From the NCBI GenBank assembly GCA_000405805.1, contig ASPJ01000003.1, positions 1 to 53,216 on the forward strand: a stretch of DNA of 53,216 bases, read 5' to 3'. Position 1 is the stretch's first letter; every line of letters begins with the position of its first letter. Below the pieces are notes generated by a model. That model searched no databases, was not told the DNA's origin, and worked only from the letters and a program-made list of their open reading frames with translations. This stretch comes from Fidelibacterota bacterium SCGC AAA003-L08. GTDB lineage: Bacteria > Fidelibacterota > Marinisomatia > SCGC-AAA003-L08 > D37C17. Position numbers and translations under genes: made by a program. Positions 9,195-18,466 of this stretch are shown piece by piece.

Positions 9195-9229
9195 AAATCC
9201 AGACTAAAAACTATGTCTGGATTTTTTTT
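9195..9229 (+). terminator. Rho-independent terminator after rpsU
   Basis: Perfect 10-bp inverted repeat AAATCCAGAC (9195-9204) and GTCTGGATTT (9215-9224) with a 10-base A-rich loop, followed by a T tract to 9229. It separates the rpoD-rpsU operon from the phosphohexomutase gene starting at 9241. Confidence 0.9.
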
Positions 9230-9240
9230 ATTTTTATATA

Positions 9241-10590
9241 ATGATGCTAATAAAAAGTATATCAGGAATCCGAGGGATAGTAAATAATGGTTTTGATAAT
9301 GATACAATAACCCAATTTGCTATTGCATTTTCAAACCTTCAAGATAAAGGGCCTATTTTAATTGCTCGAGATGGAAGAAGCCATGGATTAAAATTTTTAA
9401 AAAAACTATCTGATATTTTACTCTCTAAGAACAGGACTGTTATTGATTGCGGAGTAGTCCCTACTCCTACAGCTCAATATATTGTAGCTAAAAATAATTA
9501 TTCTGGAGGGATTATTATCACAGCAAGTCATAATCCAACTGATTGGAATGGCTTAAAATTTATTGATCATGATGGTTGTTTTTTAAATCCTGGGAAAAGC
9601 CAAATTTTATTAGATTCAGCACTAAATATTTTAGATAATTTAAATATTAATGATAATAATAAAATTATAGATTATCATGAAGAATCTATTAGAGAACATT
9701 TAGATAACATTATAAATTTATCTGTGATTAATCTAAAACGAATCCAAGACAAAAAATATAAAGTAGTAATTGATGCAGTAAATAGTTCTGCATCTAAAAT
9801 ATTACCATTGTTATTAGACAAACTTAACTGCAAGGTAATTCCTATAAATTGCGATTCCAATGGAGAATTTACTCGTGGAGCTGAACCATTGCCTGCCAAT
9901 TTATCAGAAATTTCAAAGACTGTAATTGATAATTGCGCAGATTTTGGTATTGCTACTGACCCTGATGGTGATAGACTTGCAATTATTGATGAATATGGAA
10001 GTCCAATTGGAGAAGAATCCACATTGATAATATGTTGTGATAGTTTATTAAGAGATGGAAAAATTAAAGCACCTATAATTACTAATTTATCTACTTCGAT
10101 GGCAATTGATAAACTTGCAAATCACTATAATGTAAATATTACAAGGTCAAAAGTTGGAGAAATTCATGTTGTAAATGAAATGAAAAAGGTAGAGGCTACT
10201 ATTGGCGGTGAAGGCAATGGAGGAGTTATCCTCTCTGAATCTCATCATGGGAGAGATTCACTAGTTGCTACAGCTTTATTGTTAAATAGATTATCTATGG
10301 AAAATATTACTATGAATGAACTATATAAAAAAATTCCTCATTATAAAATTATCAAAGATTTTATAAAAACAGATAAATTATTAAATCAAGATTTTATACA
10401 TTTAATAAAAGAAAAACTAAATCCTCCAGAAATAAATGAATTAGATGGTATTAAATTAATTTGGCCAGATAAATGGATTCACATACGAAAATCAAATACT
10501 GAGCCTATCATTCGATTTTATTCCGAAGCAGAAGAAATTGAAGATTCAAATAGATTAATTGCTACATCTAAAGAACTATTTAACAGTTGA
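9241..10590 (+). CDS. glmM: Alpha-D-phosphohexomutase, probably phosphoglucosamine mutase (GlmM)
   Basis: 449 residues; interconverts hexose 1- and 6-phosphates. The N-terminus LIKSISGIRGIVNNGFD closely resembles Bacteroidetes GlmM. The catalytic phosphoserine loop is TASHNPTDWNGLKF (about residues 98-111), the metal loop is DPDGDRLAI, the sugar loop is GEGNGGVI, and the phosphate-binding loop is RKSNTEPIIRF. All four active-site elements are intact. The N-terminal GIRG, rather than the E. coli-type GTDGIRG, leaves phosphoglucomutase/phosphomannomutase as an alternative; GlmM is favoured by overall resemblance only. ATG 9244 is an alternative start. rlmD overlaps its stop codon. Confidence 0.75.
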   Translation: MMLIKSISGIRGIVNNGFDNDTITQFAIAFSNLQDKGPILIARDGRSHGLKFLKKLSDILLSKNRTVIDCGVVPTPTAQYIVAKNNYSGGIIITASHNPTDWNGLKFIDHDGCFLNPGKSQILLDSALNILDNLNINDNNKIIDYHEESIREHLDNIINLSVINLKRIQDKKYKVVIDAVNSSASKILPLLLDKLNCKVIPINCDSNGEFTRGAEPLPANLSEISKTVIDNCADFGIATDPDGDRLAIIDEYGSPIGEESTLIICCDSLLRDGKIKAPIITNLSTSMAIDKLANHYNVNITRSKVGEIHVVNEMKKVEATIGGEGNGGVILSESHHGRDSLVATALLLNRLSMENITMNELYKKIPHYKIIKDFIKTDKLLNQDFIHLIKEKLNPPEINELDGIKLIWPDKWIHIRKSNTEPIIRFYSEAEEIEDSNRLIATSKELFNS

Positions 10591-11993
10591 TGGATTCTAC
10601 AACTAATCTTAAAAAAGGTAACGAAATAATTGTACAAATTGCATCTCTAGCATTTGGAGGTCAAGGGATAGCACGATATAATAATATCGTCGTATTTGTG
10701 AAAAATGGTATCCCTGGCCAAAAATTAAAAATATTAATTATAAAGAAAAGTAAAAAATACTTTGAGGCTAAAATACTAGAAATTATAACAGAATCAATCC
10801 ATTACCAAAAACCCCCTTGTGAACATTTTAAATATTGTGGAGGGTGCAGTTTTCAAAATTTAGATTATAAGATACAGACTCAACAAAAACTAAATCAAAT
10901 AAAAGAAATATTTAATAGAATCGGGGAACAAAAAGATTTTATTATTGAACCTATCAAAATATGCGATAACACCTACCAATATAGAAATAAAATGGAATTT
11001 ACTTTTTCAAATAGACGATGGATACTAAAAGATGAGCCAGAAAATGTAAAATCCGACTTTGCTCTAGGATTACATATCCCTGGAAGATATGACAAAATAC
11101 TAAATATAAATAACTGTCATATCCAAAAAGATGCTGCTAATGAAATACTCAATATAGTCAAGCAATATTCATCCGGGATGGAACCCTATGATATTTTAGA
11201 ACATAAAGGCTTCTTGCGTAATTTAATGATTCGACATGCTGAGAATACAAATGAAATTATGGTAAATATCGTAACTGCTTTTGAAAATACTAAAAAACTA
11301 AAATCTCTAACTCATAAAATAGTTGAAAAGATCGAGAATGTAAAAAGTATAGTTAATAATATAACAAGCAGAAAATCCGGAGTATCTAAGGGTGAATATG
11401 AAATTAATTTATATGGAGAAAATTTTATTCAAGAGATAATCAATGGATTAACTTTTAATATATCTGCAAACTCATTTTTCCAAACAAATACAAAACAGAC
11501 AGAAAATTTATATTCTATGATCATTGATGAATCTAATCTAGCTGGTAATGAAATTGTTTATGACCTTTATTGTGGTACTGGTACAATAGGTATATGCCTG
11601 GCTCAATATGTAAAAGAGGTATATGGATTTGAAATAAATGAATCTGCAGTAAATGATGCTATAATAAATGCACAACTCAATAATATCAAAAATATTAAAT
11701 TTTTTAAGGGTGATTTGCAAAATATTTTTAGGGTAAATTTAGACACTAGAAAAATACAAAAACCCGATATAATAATTATTGATCCACCAAGAGCTGGAAT
11801 GCATAAAAAAACAATACTAGATATTATTAAAAAAGAACCAAAAAAATTAATTTATATATCATGTAATCCAGGAACCCAAGCTAGAGATATAAAAGAACTA
11901 TCCCAAAATAATTATAAACTTAAAAAAGTTTTGCCTTTAGATATGTTTCCACATACTCCGCATGTAGAGAATATCGCAATTCTTGAAAAATAA
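10590..11993 (+). CDS. rlmD: 23S rRNA (uracil-5)-methyltransferase, RlmD/RumA family
   Basis: 467 residues. A SAM-dependent methyltransferase that makes m5U in 23S rRNA (or tRNA; TrmA/RlmC relatives cannot be excluded). Domains: an N-terminal TRAM domain (about 5-65, including ASLAFGGQGIARYNN), a [4Fe-4S] Cys cluster (CEHFKYCGGCSFQNLDY, with a further Cys later), and the catalytic Rossmann domain with DLYCGTGTIGICLA, DPPRAGMHKK and the nucleophile motif YISCNPGTQARD. I use ATG 10590, which overlaps the previous stop (TGATG); a TTG at 10587 adds one residue. The stop at 11993 is one base before the ABC ATPase start. Confidence 0.88.
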   Translation: MDSTTNLKKGNEIIVQIASLAFGGQGIARYNNIVVFVKNGIPGQKLKILIIKKSKKYFEAKILEIITESIHYQKPPCEHFKYCGGCSFQNLDYKIQTQQKLNQIKEIFNRIGEQKDFIIEPIKICDNTYQYRNKMEFTFSNRRWILKDEPENVKSDFALGLHIPGRYDKILNINNCHIQKDAANEILNIVKQYSSGMEPYDILEHKGFLRNLMIRHAENTNEIMVNIVTAFENTKKLKSLTHKIVEKIENVKSIVNNITSRKSGVSKGEYEINLYGENFIQEIINGLTFNISANSFFQTNTKQTENLYSMIIDESNLAGNEIVYDLYCGTGTIGICLAQYVKEVYGFEINESAVNDAIINAQLNNIKNIKFFKGDLQNIFRVNLDTRKIQKPDIIIIDPPRAGMHKKTILDIIKKEPKKLIYISCNPGTQARDIKELSQNNYKLKKVLPLDMFPHTPHVENIAILEK

Positions 11994-11994
11994 A

Positions 11995-12912
11995 ATGACT
12001 GAAATTTCTGTAAAAATAAGAAAATTAAGAAAAATTTATGATGGGAAAGTAGAAGCTCTAAAAGGAATCAATCTTGATATCCCTAAAGGTTCATTTTTTG
12101 GCTTACTAGGCCCAAATGGAGCAGGAAAAACAACTGCAATTGGAATCATGACGGGTCTTGTTAATATAACTAGCGGATCAGTTGAAGTAATGGGGCATGA
12201 TGTAATAAAAGATTATAAAAAATCAAGGAGATTAATAGGTCTATCTCCTCAAGAATTAAATTTTGATGTTTTCTTTCCTATAAAAGATGTGTTAGCTCTG
12301 AATGCAGGATACTATGGACTATCTAATAAAGATGCATACGAAAGGGCTGACATTATGTTAGAGAAATTTGGATTAACTGAAAAAGCAAAAAATACTGCAA
12401 GGGAATTATCTGGTGGTATGAAACGTCGTGTACAAATTGCAAAAGCATTAGTACATGATCCCGAAGTGCTAATTCTAGATGAACCAACTGCTGGAGTAGA
12501 TATTGAACTTAGACATATGCTATGGGATTATTTAAAAGAAATAAATAACAATGGGAAAACCATAATATTAACAACCCATTATATTGAAGAGGCAGAGGCT
12601 CTTTGTAATGAAGTAGCTATTATAAATGATGGAGAAATTATTAAACAGGATGCACCTGCTAACTTAATTAATATGCTTGGTAATAATAAAATAATGGTCC
12701 GAATTAATACAAAGAATAAGTCTCCTGACTTATCGCCATTTGATTATAAAGTAGAAGATAACCTAGTAGAATTCTCAACAAAAGATCCAAGTAGAGACCT
12801 GCCAAAAATAATTTCAAAATTAAATGAGAACTCAATTGATATTTTAGAAATAAATACATCAAAGAGCTCTTTAGAAGAGGTTTTTGTAAAATTGACTAAT
12901 AATAAATTATGA
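11995..12912 (+). CDS. ABC-2 type transporter, ATP-binding protein
   Basis: 305 residues from ATG 11995; a TTG at 11983 lies inside rlmD. Walker A GPNGAGKTT near residue 41, Q-loop LSPQELNF, signature LSGGMKRRVQIAKAL, Walker B VLILDEPTAGVD, and the H-loop switch LTTHY are all present. The C-terminal 75 residues are the DUF4162-like extension common in ABC-2 drug or polysaccharide exporters. It overlaps the permease gene by four bases (ATGA), so the two form a classic half-transporter pair of an ATPase and an integral-membrane partner. The substrate cannot be told from sequence. Confidence 0.92.
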   Translation: MTEISVKIRKLRKIYDGKVEALKGINLDIPKGSFFGLLGPNGAGKTTAIGIMTGLVNITSGSVEVMGHDVIKDYKKSRRLIGLSPQELNFDVFFPIKDVLALNAGYYGLSNKDAYERADIMLEKFGLTEKAKNTARELSGGMKRRVQIAKALVHDPEVLILDEPTAGVDIELRHMLWDYLKEINNNGKTIILTTHYIEEAEALCNEVAIINDGEIIKQDAPANLINMLGNNKIMVRINTKNKSPDLSPFDYKVEDNLVEFSTKDPSRDLPKIISKLNENSIDILEINTSKSSLEEVFVKLTNNKL

Positions 12913-13688
12913 TCAATCCTGGATTTATAGTATTAATTAAAAGAGAGGTTATGAGATTCCTGGCTTTATGGAAACAGACTATAATGCCTGGGCTTATTTC
13001 ATCAGCATTATATATTATTGTATTTGGAGAAGCTTTAGGACACCGAATTGGTCCTATGGAAGGTATATCTTATATAAGTTATATCATTCCAGGACTTACT
13101 ATGATGTCTGTTATTAATATGGCTTACCAAAATTCATCTTCAAGTATCATGCAGGCAAAATTCTTAAAATTTATTGAAGATATTCTGATTGCTCCATTAA
13201 GTGGATTTGAAATTAGCATGGCATTTACAATCGGAGGGATGTTCAGAGGTGTTATTAATGGAATTTTAATATTATTATTAAGTAAATTGCTGGTACCTGA
13301 ATTTACAATTAGTAATTATGGATTAACTTTAATATATCTAATAACCGTATCCTGGGCTTTTTCAGCTCTAGGAGTAATTATTGGGATTTATGCACGAAGC
13401 TGGGATCAAATTGGTAGTTTTACTACCTTTGTATTTATGCCCCTATCAATGCTTGGAGGAGTTTTTTGGTCAGTTAATATGTTGCCTGGAATATGGAAAA
13501 CAATATCACTTTTTAATCCAATCTATTGGATGATAAATGGAATGAGACATGCTACAATTGGTTCTGTCACAGAAGCGTCTATTAATTCTTCTCCAACCTT
13601 ATCTCTAATACTAAGCTTTGCTTTTACCATTATTTTTTCATTTATAGCATCATATATGTTTGAAAAAGGATATAAGATTAAATCTTAA
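12909..13688 (+). CDS. ABC-2 type transporter, permease protein
   Basis: 259 residues with about six membrane segments, for example MPGLISSALYIIVFGEAL, YISYIIPGLTMMSVINMAY and FAFTIIFSFIASYMF. The cytoplasmic coupling region FLKFIEDILIAPLSGFE and the NPIYWMINGMRHATIG motif near the last helices are characteristic of ABC-2 membrane proteins (NodJ/DrrB type). It is translationally coupled to the ATPase gene. The NodJ-like pattern suggests export of a lipid-linked or polysaccharide substrate, but that is only a family-level guess. Confidence 0.9.
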   Translation: MINPGFIVLIKREVMRFLALWKQTIMPGLISSALYIIVFGEALGHRIGPMEGISYISYIIPGLTMMSVINMAYQNSSSSIMQAKFLKFIEDILIAPLSGFEISMAFTIGGMFRGVINGILILLLSKLLVPEFTISNYGLTLIYLITVSWAFSALGVIIGIYARSWDQIGSFTTFVFMPLSMLGGVFWSVNMLPGIWKTISLFNPIYWMINGMRHATIGSVTEASINSSPTLSLILSFAFTIIFSFIASYMFEKGYKIKS

Positions 13689-13739
13689 TAATCATTTATT
13701 TAAAATTCCTTAAATTAATAAAAAAATAATCATACAAAT

Positions 13740-14672
13740 ATGAATAAAGAAAAATATATTGATGCCAATTATACCCCAGATAAGAATACATCTTCTGAAA
13801 TTGAATCTTTAAATAGAGAAAAAGAAGATTTATCTGATTTTAACTTAAAAAAAGCTTTTCTAAAGAATATCTATCTTGTTGATGCAAAAATGCAAAATTG
13901 TAATTTAGAAAGGACTCAGCTTGAAGATGCTAGTATGTTTGGAGCAGATCTTAGTGGGTCTAACCTTTTTAAAGCAAACCTTAAAAATGCAAACCTAAAA
14001 AATGTAAATCTTGAAAACTGCAATCTTCTAGGTACTGATTTTACTGATACAAAATTAAAAAATGTATATTGGGGGAAAGATTGTAAAGTAATCAATGAAC
14101 TTGATGCGGAAAAAGCTCTAATTAAAGGTGATTATGAATTAGCTGAAGAAAAATATAGAGAAGCTGAAGATATTTATAGACATATTAAGATTGCTCTTCA
14201 GGCTCAAACCCTTGGAGATGATACTGGTAAATTTTTTATTAGGGAAATGGTTGCACGTAGAAAACAACATAAGAAATTTTCTGCAGCAAGAATTGGATCT
14301 AAAATCATAGAATTAACTACCGGGTATGGAGAGAAATTAAGAAATATCGTGTTTACTATTATTGCAATTATTATAGCATGTATGCTTTTATATGGCATTG
14401 AAGGAGTATCTTACGGGACACTAGCTGATGGTGAAACTCAAAGAATTGTAGGATTCTTTAATGAAGTAAGTATGGGAGAAGATTATGGCTTTCTAACTAC
14501 TCTTGGGAATTTATTATACTTTAGCGTTGTTGTATATTCTACTGTTGGTTTTGGTGAAATGCTTCCAATTGGACCTATAGGTAAAATAGTTATGATATTT
14601 GAAGGTATTGCAGGTGGTTTAGTTTTAGCTATCTTAATAATAGCTTTATATAAAAAAACGATGGATAGATAA
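13740..14672 (+). CDS. Pentapeptide-repeat protein fused to a two-helix potassium channel pore
   Basis: 310 residues. The N-terminal half (about residues 30-115) is a pentapeptide-repeat beta helix with A[DN]Lxx units (SGSNLFKANLKNANLKNVNLENCNL is one stretch, given in part). A charged helical linker follows (about 120-185). The C-terminus holds two membrane helices (about 200-220 and 280-305) flanking a pore loop with the selectivity filter STVGFGEMLP. The filter matches the TVGYG class with Phe in place of Tyr, so K+ selectivity is likely. The whole is an Ion_trans_2 channel with a cytoplasmic pentapeptide sensor or tether. It stands alone between the ABC pair and dnaG, about 50 and 25 bases away. 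Confidence 0.85.
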   Translation: MNKEKYIDANYTPDKNTSSEIESLNREKEDLSDFNLKKAFLKNIYLVDAKMQNCNLERTQLEDASMFGADLSGSNLFKANLKNANLKNVNLENCNLLGTDFTDTKLKNVYWGKDCKVINELDAEKALIKGDYELAEEKYREAEDIYRHIKIALQAQTLGDDTGKFFIREMVARRKQHKKFSAARIGSKIIELTTGYGEKLRNIVFTIIAIIIACMLLYGIEGVSYGTLADGETQRIVGFFNEVSMGEDYGFLTTLGNLLYFSVVVYSTVGFGEMLPIGPIGKIVMIFEGIAGGLVLAILIIALYKKTMDR

Positions 14673-14697
14673 TTATAATACTTAAAGAAGGAATCAA

Positions 14698-16479
14698 ATG
14701 GCCAGAATTTCTGAGCAAACTATAGAAAAAGTTAGAAGTGGATCAGATATAGTTGAGGTTATCCAAGGTTATGTTCAGATTAAACAACGAGGACGAAATT
14801 TTTTTGGATTATGTCCTTTCCATAATGAGAAAACTCCTTCATTCTCCGTAAACTCTGATAAACAAATTTTCAAATGCTTTGGCTGTGGACTCGGTGGGGG
14901 AGTAATTAATTTTATAATGGAAATAGAAAAGTTAGAGTTCAAAGATTCAATTATCTTTCTAGCTGAGCATTCTGGAATTGAAATTGAGTTGAGTCAATCC
15001 TACGGTGGTGCCAATGATATTGTTCAGCAACTTTTAACTATTCATGAACAAGCTTCAAAAATATTTATAGATAATTTCAATACTGATAGTGGAAAAAAAA
15101 TATATTCACACTTATTAAAAAGAGGACTGACAAAAGAAACTATCAAAATGTTTAGCCTCGGATATTCTGTCAATGAAACTCAGCAACTATTGAAATATTT
15201 TCAAGATCAAAAATATAGTTCTGATGCATTACTTAAATGCGGTTTATTTGTAGATACAAAAAAAGGATATATTGATCGATTTAAAAGTCGTATCATATTC
15301 CCTATACATAATCCTACTGGAAAAACCATAGCCTTTTCAGGTAGAATATTTAAAGATAGTAAAATTGCAAAATATGTTAATTCTCCAGAAACACCCATAT
15401 ATCATAAAAGTAATGTCCTATATGGTCTTCATGAATCTAAACATCATATACGCACATTAAAGTCTGCTGTTGTAGTTGAAGGATATTTTGATTATTTACA
15501 ATTATTTCAATCAGGAATTAATAATGTTGTTGCAATATCTGGGACAGCTTTCACGGATAAACATGCTCAACTATTAAGACGATATACCAATAATATTTTT
15601 CTGGCATATGATGGTGATAAAGCTGGAATTGCTGCTGCAATAAAAGCAGGTTATATACTTTTAAGACATGGGCATGATGCAAAAATACTTAATCTTCCTA
15701 AAGATATTGACCCTGATGACTGGGTACATAAAGAAGGGGCTGATCCTTTCAAAGAAGCCATGAAAAATTCATCTAATATTCTAGATTTTCATATGAATAA
15801 TGGGCAATTTGATATTTCTGAAGAATCAGGGAAATTTAATTTTATTGAAGAGGCTTTGAATGAAATTAGTCAGATTAATGACTCTGTTTATAGAGAACTC
15901 CAAATTCAATCACTATCTTCTATTGTACAAGTAAGTGAAAATAGTATCTATGAAAAACTAAACAACATCATAAACTCAAAAAATAGATATAAGTCTAATG
16001 AAAAAAAATCATCTGTTAGCGAACTAAAATCTTCAATCAACCTACTCCAAGAGGAATTAATAAAATTGTGTTTTGTAAAAGATTTAAATGTTCGCTCATT
16101 AATATTTAATCATCTGGATAAGAATTGGATTACTGTTCAAAAATTAGAAGAACTCTATGATATTATATATATTCATTTAAAATCTGAACATCCTCCTATT
16201 GTATCTATTATATTAAATGAAATTAAGGATTCAGAAGAACGAAGTTTCCTATCTGGACTATTATTTGATTTAGAAGATATAGAAGGATCTATGAAAATGG
16301 CAAAAGACTGTTTAATTAGGCTCGAAGAACATTACTTAAAAAATAAACATATTAATCTTCGAGAAAAATTAAAATCTGAAACAGATAAGAATATTAATGA
16401 TACAATTAATGAAATTTCTATTATTGAAAATAGTTTAAAAGATATAACTCTTAAGTATGATGATGTCAAAGAAATATAA
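14698..16479 (+). CDS. dnaG: DNA primase
   Basis: 593 residues; makes RNA primers at the replication fork. The N-terminal CHC2 zinc domain holds CPFHNEKTPSFSVN and CFGCGLGG (Cys-His-Cys-Cys ligands). The DnaG core then has GLTKETIKMFSLGYS and FSGRIF, and the TOPRIM metal-binding motifs VVEGYFDYL and YDGDKAGIAAA, followed by DPDDWV. The C-terminal helicase-interacting region (about 440-593) is present but divergent. AAGGAATC precedes ATG 14698. Its end overlaps the next ORF by about 20 bases, so the following lipoprotein gene is probably co-transcribed. Confidence 0.95.
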   Translation: MARISEQTIEKVRSGSDIVEVIQGYVQIKQRGRNFFGLCPFHNEKTPSFSVNSDKQIFKCFGCGLGGGVINFIMEIEKLEFKDSIIFLAEHSGIEIELSQSYGGANDIVQQLLTIHEQASKIFIDNFNTDSGKKIYSHLLKRGLTKETIKMFSLGYSVNETQQLLKYFQDQKYSSDALLKCGLFVDTKKGYIDRFKSRIIFPIHNPTGKTIAFSGRIFKDSKIAKYVNSPETPIYHKSNVLYGLHESKHHIRTLKSAVVVEGYFDYLQLFQSGINNVVAISGTAFTDKHAQLLRRYTNNIFLAYDGDKAGIAAAIKAGYILLRHGHDAKILNLPKDIDPDDWVHKEGADPFKEAMKNSSNILDFHMNNGQFDISEESGKFNFIEEALNEISQINDSVYRELQIQSLSSIVQVSENSIYEKLNNIINSKNRYKSNEKKSSVSELKSSINLLQEELIKLCFVKDLNVRSLIFNHLDKNWITVQKLEELYDIIYIHLKSEHPPIVSIILNEIKDSEERSFLSGLLFDLEDIEGSMKMAKDCLIRLEEHYLKNKHINLREKLKSETDKNINDTINEISIIENSLKDITLKYDDVKEI

Positions 16480-17491
16480 TAAGATTATTTTAGCTATATT
16501 ATTTTTTATATCTTGCGATGAAGCTATCCCCCCTACTATATCTAATGGAATTTCAGCTTATTATGAAACAGAAATGTATCTATATGGATGGTATAATGAT
16601 AAGTATCAAATCAATCTAGTGTGGACTGATTACTATGGATGTAATTCTTATGATATTGCTATACCTGAAATTGATTATGAGGATACTCAAATAGATCATT
16701 TTCATTATCTTAATAACATAAATTATAGTCCCGGATATTATTTTACAGCTTATGTAGATTGCTCTGAAGATCAAGGAGTAGAGTATTCTGATTCAGTTAT
16801 CGTAAATACTAAAGCTATTGATCCAATAGAAGATATAATTATTTATGTTGAGGAAGGCGGTTATGATGATAGTTTAACTTTTATTCATAGTTCAGATATT
16901 GATATTTATAAATGGTATTTTTATAATTTTCAGTTTGATCAGAATGATTCCAACAGTCATCCTTATTATTTTGAACATACACATAATGAACAATCCGAGT
17001 GGCAACAAGATATTCATCCTTTTGAATGGGAATCCGAATGGCCCGGTTATGGAGGAACTAATAAACTTGATTATTATAAATACACAAAAACAAATTTAGA
17101 TGATAGTTATTGTTATATGATAAAAGTAGAAGATGATAAGAATAATTTCAGAAATAGTCATATTAAATGCAGTGATAACTATACTAGAAATGTAAATAAC
17201 CCTGTAGAAATAACATCAATCTCAGATAATCTTCGAAGAAGAATTATTATCACCTGGGAGGAGTATATAAATCCTGACTTTTACCAATATATTATATGGA
17301 GAAGTGAATATGAAGATATGCCTGAAAATTCAATAGAAAAATTAGCTGTTGTAATTGAAAGCGAACAAACTATTTATCATGATAGAAAAAATACCTCTGA
17401 TGGTAAAAAATGGTATTATAAAATTGAAGTTCAGAATCAATATGGAAAAAGTGAGTTTAGTGAAATAAAGGAAGGAATAACACGACCATGA
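16457..17491 (+). CDS. Lipoprotein with fibronectin type III-like region, unknown function
   Basis: About 340 residues. ATG codons at 16457, 16460 and 16463 are all possible starts, inside the end of dnaG. The signal peptide ends in a lipobox, ILFFISC, so the mature protein should be lipid-anchored at Cys. The mature chain is rich in Tyr, Asp, Asn and Trp. The last 95 residues (VEITSISDNLRRRIIITWEE, FYQYIIWRS, KWYYKIEVQNQYGKSEFS) follow a fibronectin type III pattern, and the first part may hold a second such domain. I do not recognise a specific family. The next lipoprotein starts within its stop codon (ATGA), so the pair is co-expressed. A surface or periplasmic binding role is inference. 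Confidence 0.6.
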   Translation: MMMSKKYNKIILAILFFISCDEAIPPTISNGISAYYETEMYLYGWYNDKYQINLVWTDYYGCNSYDIAIPEIDYEDTQIDHFHYLNNINYSPGYYFTAYVDCSEDQGVEYSDSVIVNTKAIDPIEDIIIYVEEGGYDDSLTFIHSSDIDIYKWYFYNFQFDQNDSNSHPYYFEHTHNEQSEWQQDIHPFEWESEWPGYGGTNKLDYYKYTKTNLDDSYCYMIKVEDDKNNFRNSHIKCSDNYTRNVNNPVEITSISDNLRRRIIITWEEYINPDFYQYIIWRSEYEDMPENSIEKLAVVIESEQTIYHDRKNTSDGKKWYYKIEVQNQYGKSEFSEIKEGITRP

Positions 17492-18321
17492 AAAAAATAT
17501 TTCCAATATTAATAATATTTTTTTCATGCACAGATCTGCTGATTAATGATACTGAATATCATTCGATTGAATTAAATGGTAATGGATGGGTCCAAATTGA
17601 ACAAGGAACTGATTTTAATGAAAATAACTTTACCTTACAATCCTGGTTTTCAGGATCTGACAATCCAATAAGTGGTACTCAAACTATATTAAGCATGCTT
17701 AATTCTTCAGGCGAAATATTAATTGGAATATTTAAAGATCCTATATACACAAATCGATTATATGTATGGATTGATAATGAATATGTAAATACAATTGAAA
17801 TATCTGATGAATTACATGATATTAATTCTTTTAATCTTATAACTGTAAAATCTGATATATCAAGTATCAATTCTTCATTTATATCTATTGAAATATTTAT
17901 TAATAAAACAAAAATATTGAGTCAGAATACAAATCTAAGTGGGGAAGAATTAGAAAATATAGATTTTATTATTGGTGGAAAAGTAAACACTGAGCATACT
18001 TATAGAGATAGTTTCTGGTATGGATGTATTGATGAGATTCGTCTCTGGAACATCGCACTCCCTGATTCAATTATTGAATATCACCATAATTATCCCTCTA
18101 AACTATCTCTTGAATCAGATAATGAAACTTATGATGGATTTTTAGGGCACTTATCTGGATTATGGAGATTTTATACTACAGAAGAAACATATTCAACTGT
18201 GCCAAATGAAGCTTGTTACTCTATTGAACGAATATATAATGATAATCCATGTTCTGTTGATTCTGACGCAACTATATATACTTTTGGAAGTAACGTTGAA
18301 TTTTCAGAAAAACACAGATAA
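17488..18321 (+). CDS. LamG/concanavalin-like domain lipoprotein
   Basis: 277 residues. A signal peptide with lipobox IIFFSC predicts a lipoprotein. Residues about 25-200 follow the LamG (Laminin_G_3 / concanavalin-like lectin) pattern: SIELNGNGWVQIEQG, FTLQSWFSG, a central sandwich, FIIGGKVN, and the diagnostic YGCIDEIRLWNIALPDSII. Such domains bind glycans or proteins outside the cell. The C-terminal 75 residues have paired Cys and no clear domain. It overlaps the preceding lipoprotein by four bases (ATGA). The ligand is not known. Confidence 0.7.
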   Translation: MKKIFPILIIFFSCTDLLINDTEYHSIELNGNGWVQIEQGTDFNENNFTLQSWFSGSDNPISGTQTILSMLNSSGEILIGIFKDPIYTNRLYVWIDNEYVNTIEISDELHDINSFNLITVKSDISSINSSFISIEIFINKTKILSQNTNLSGEELENIDFIIGGKVNTEHTYRDSFWYGCIDEIRLWNIALPDSIIEYHHNYPSKLSLESDNETYDGFLGHLSGLWRFYTTEETYSTVPNEACYSIERIYNDNPCSVDSDATIYTFGSNVEFSEKHR

Positions 18322-18372
18322 TGTTTATAGCTTTAAATTAGCAAATAACTGTAAATTTATATGCTTGAAAAA

Positions 18373-18446
<74 letters not shown>

Positions 18447-18466
18447 CTTAAAACAAAAGGAACTAT

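Noticed and set aside
10590..14672. Replication origin or mobile island near the ABC genes
   Set aside because: No DnaA-box cluster, integrase, transposase or flanking direct repeats are seen in the window.
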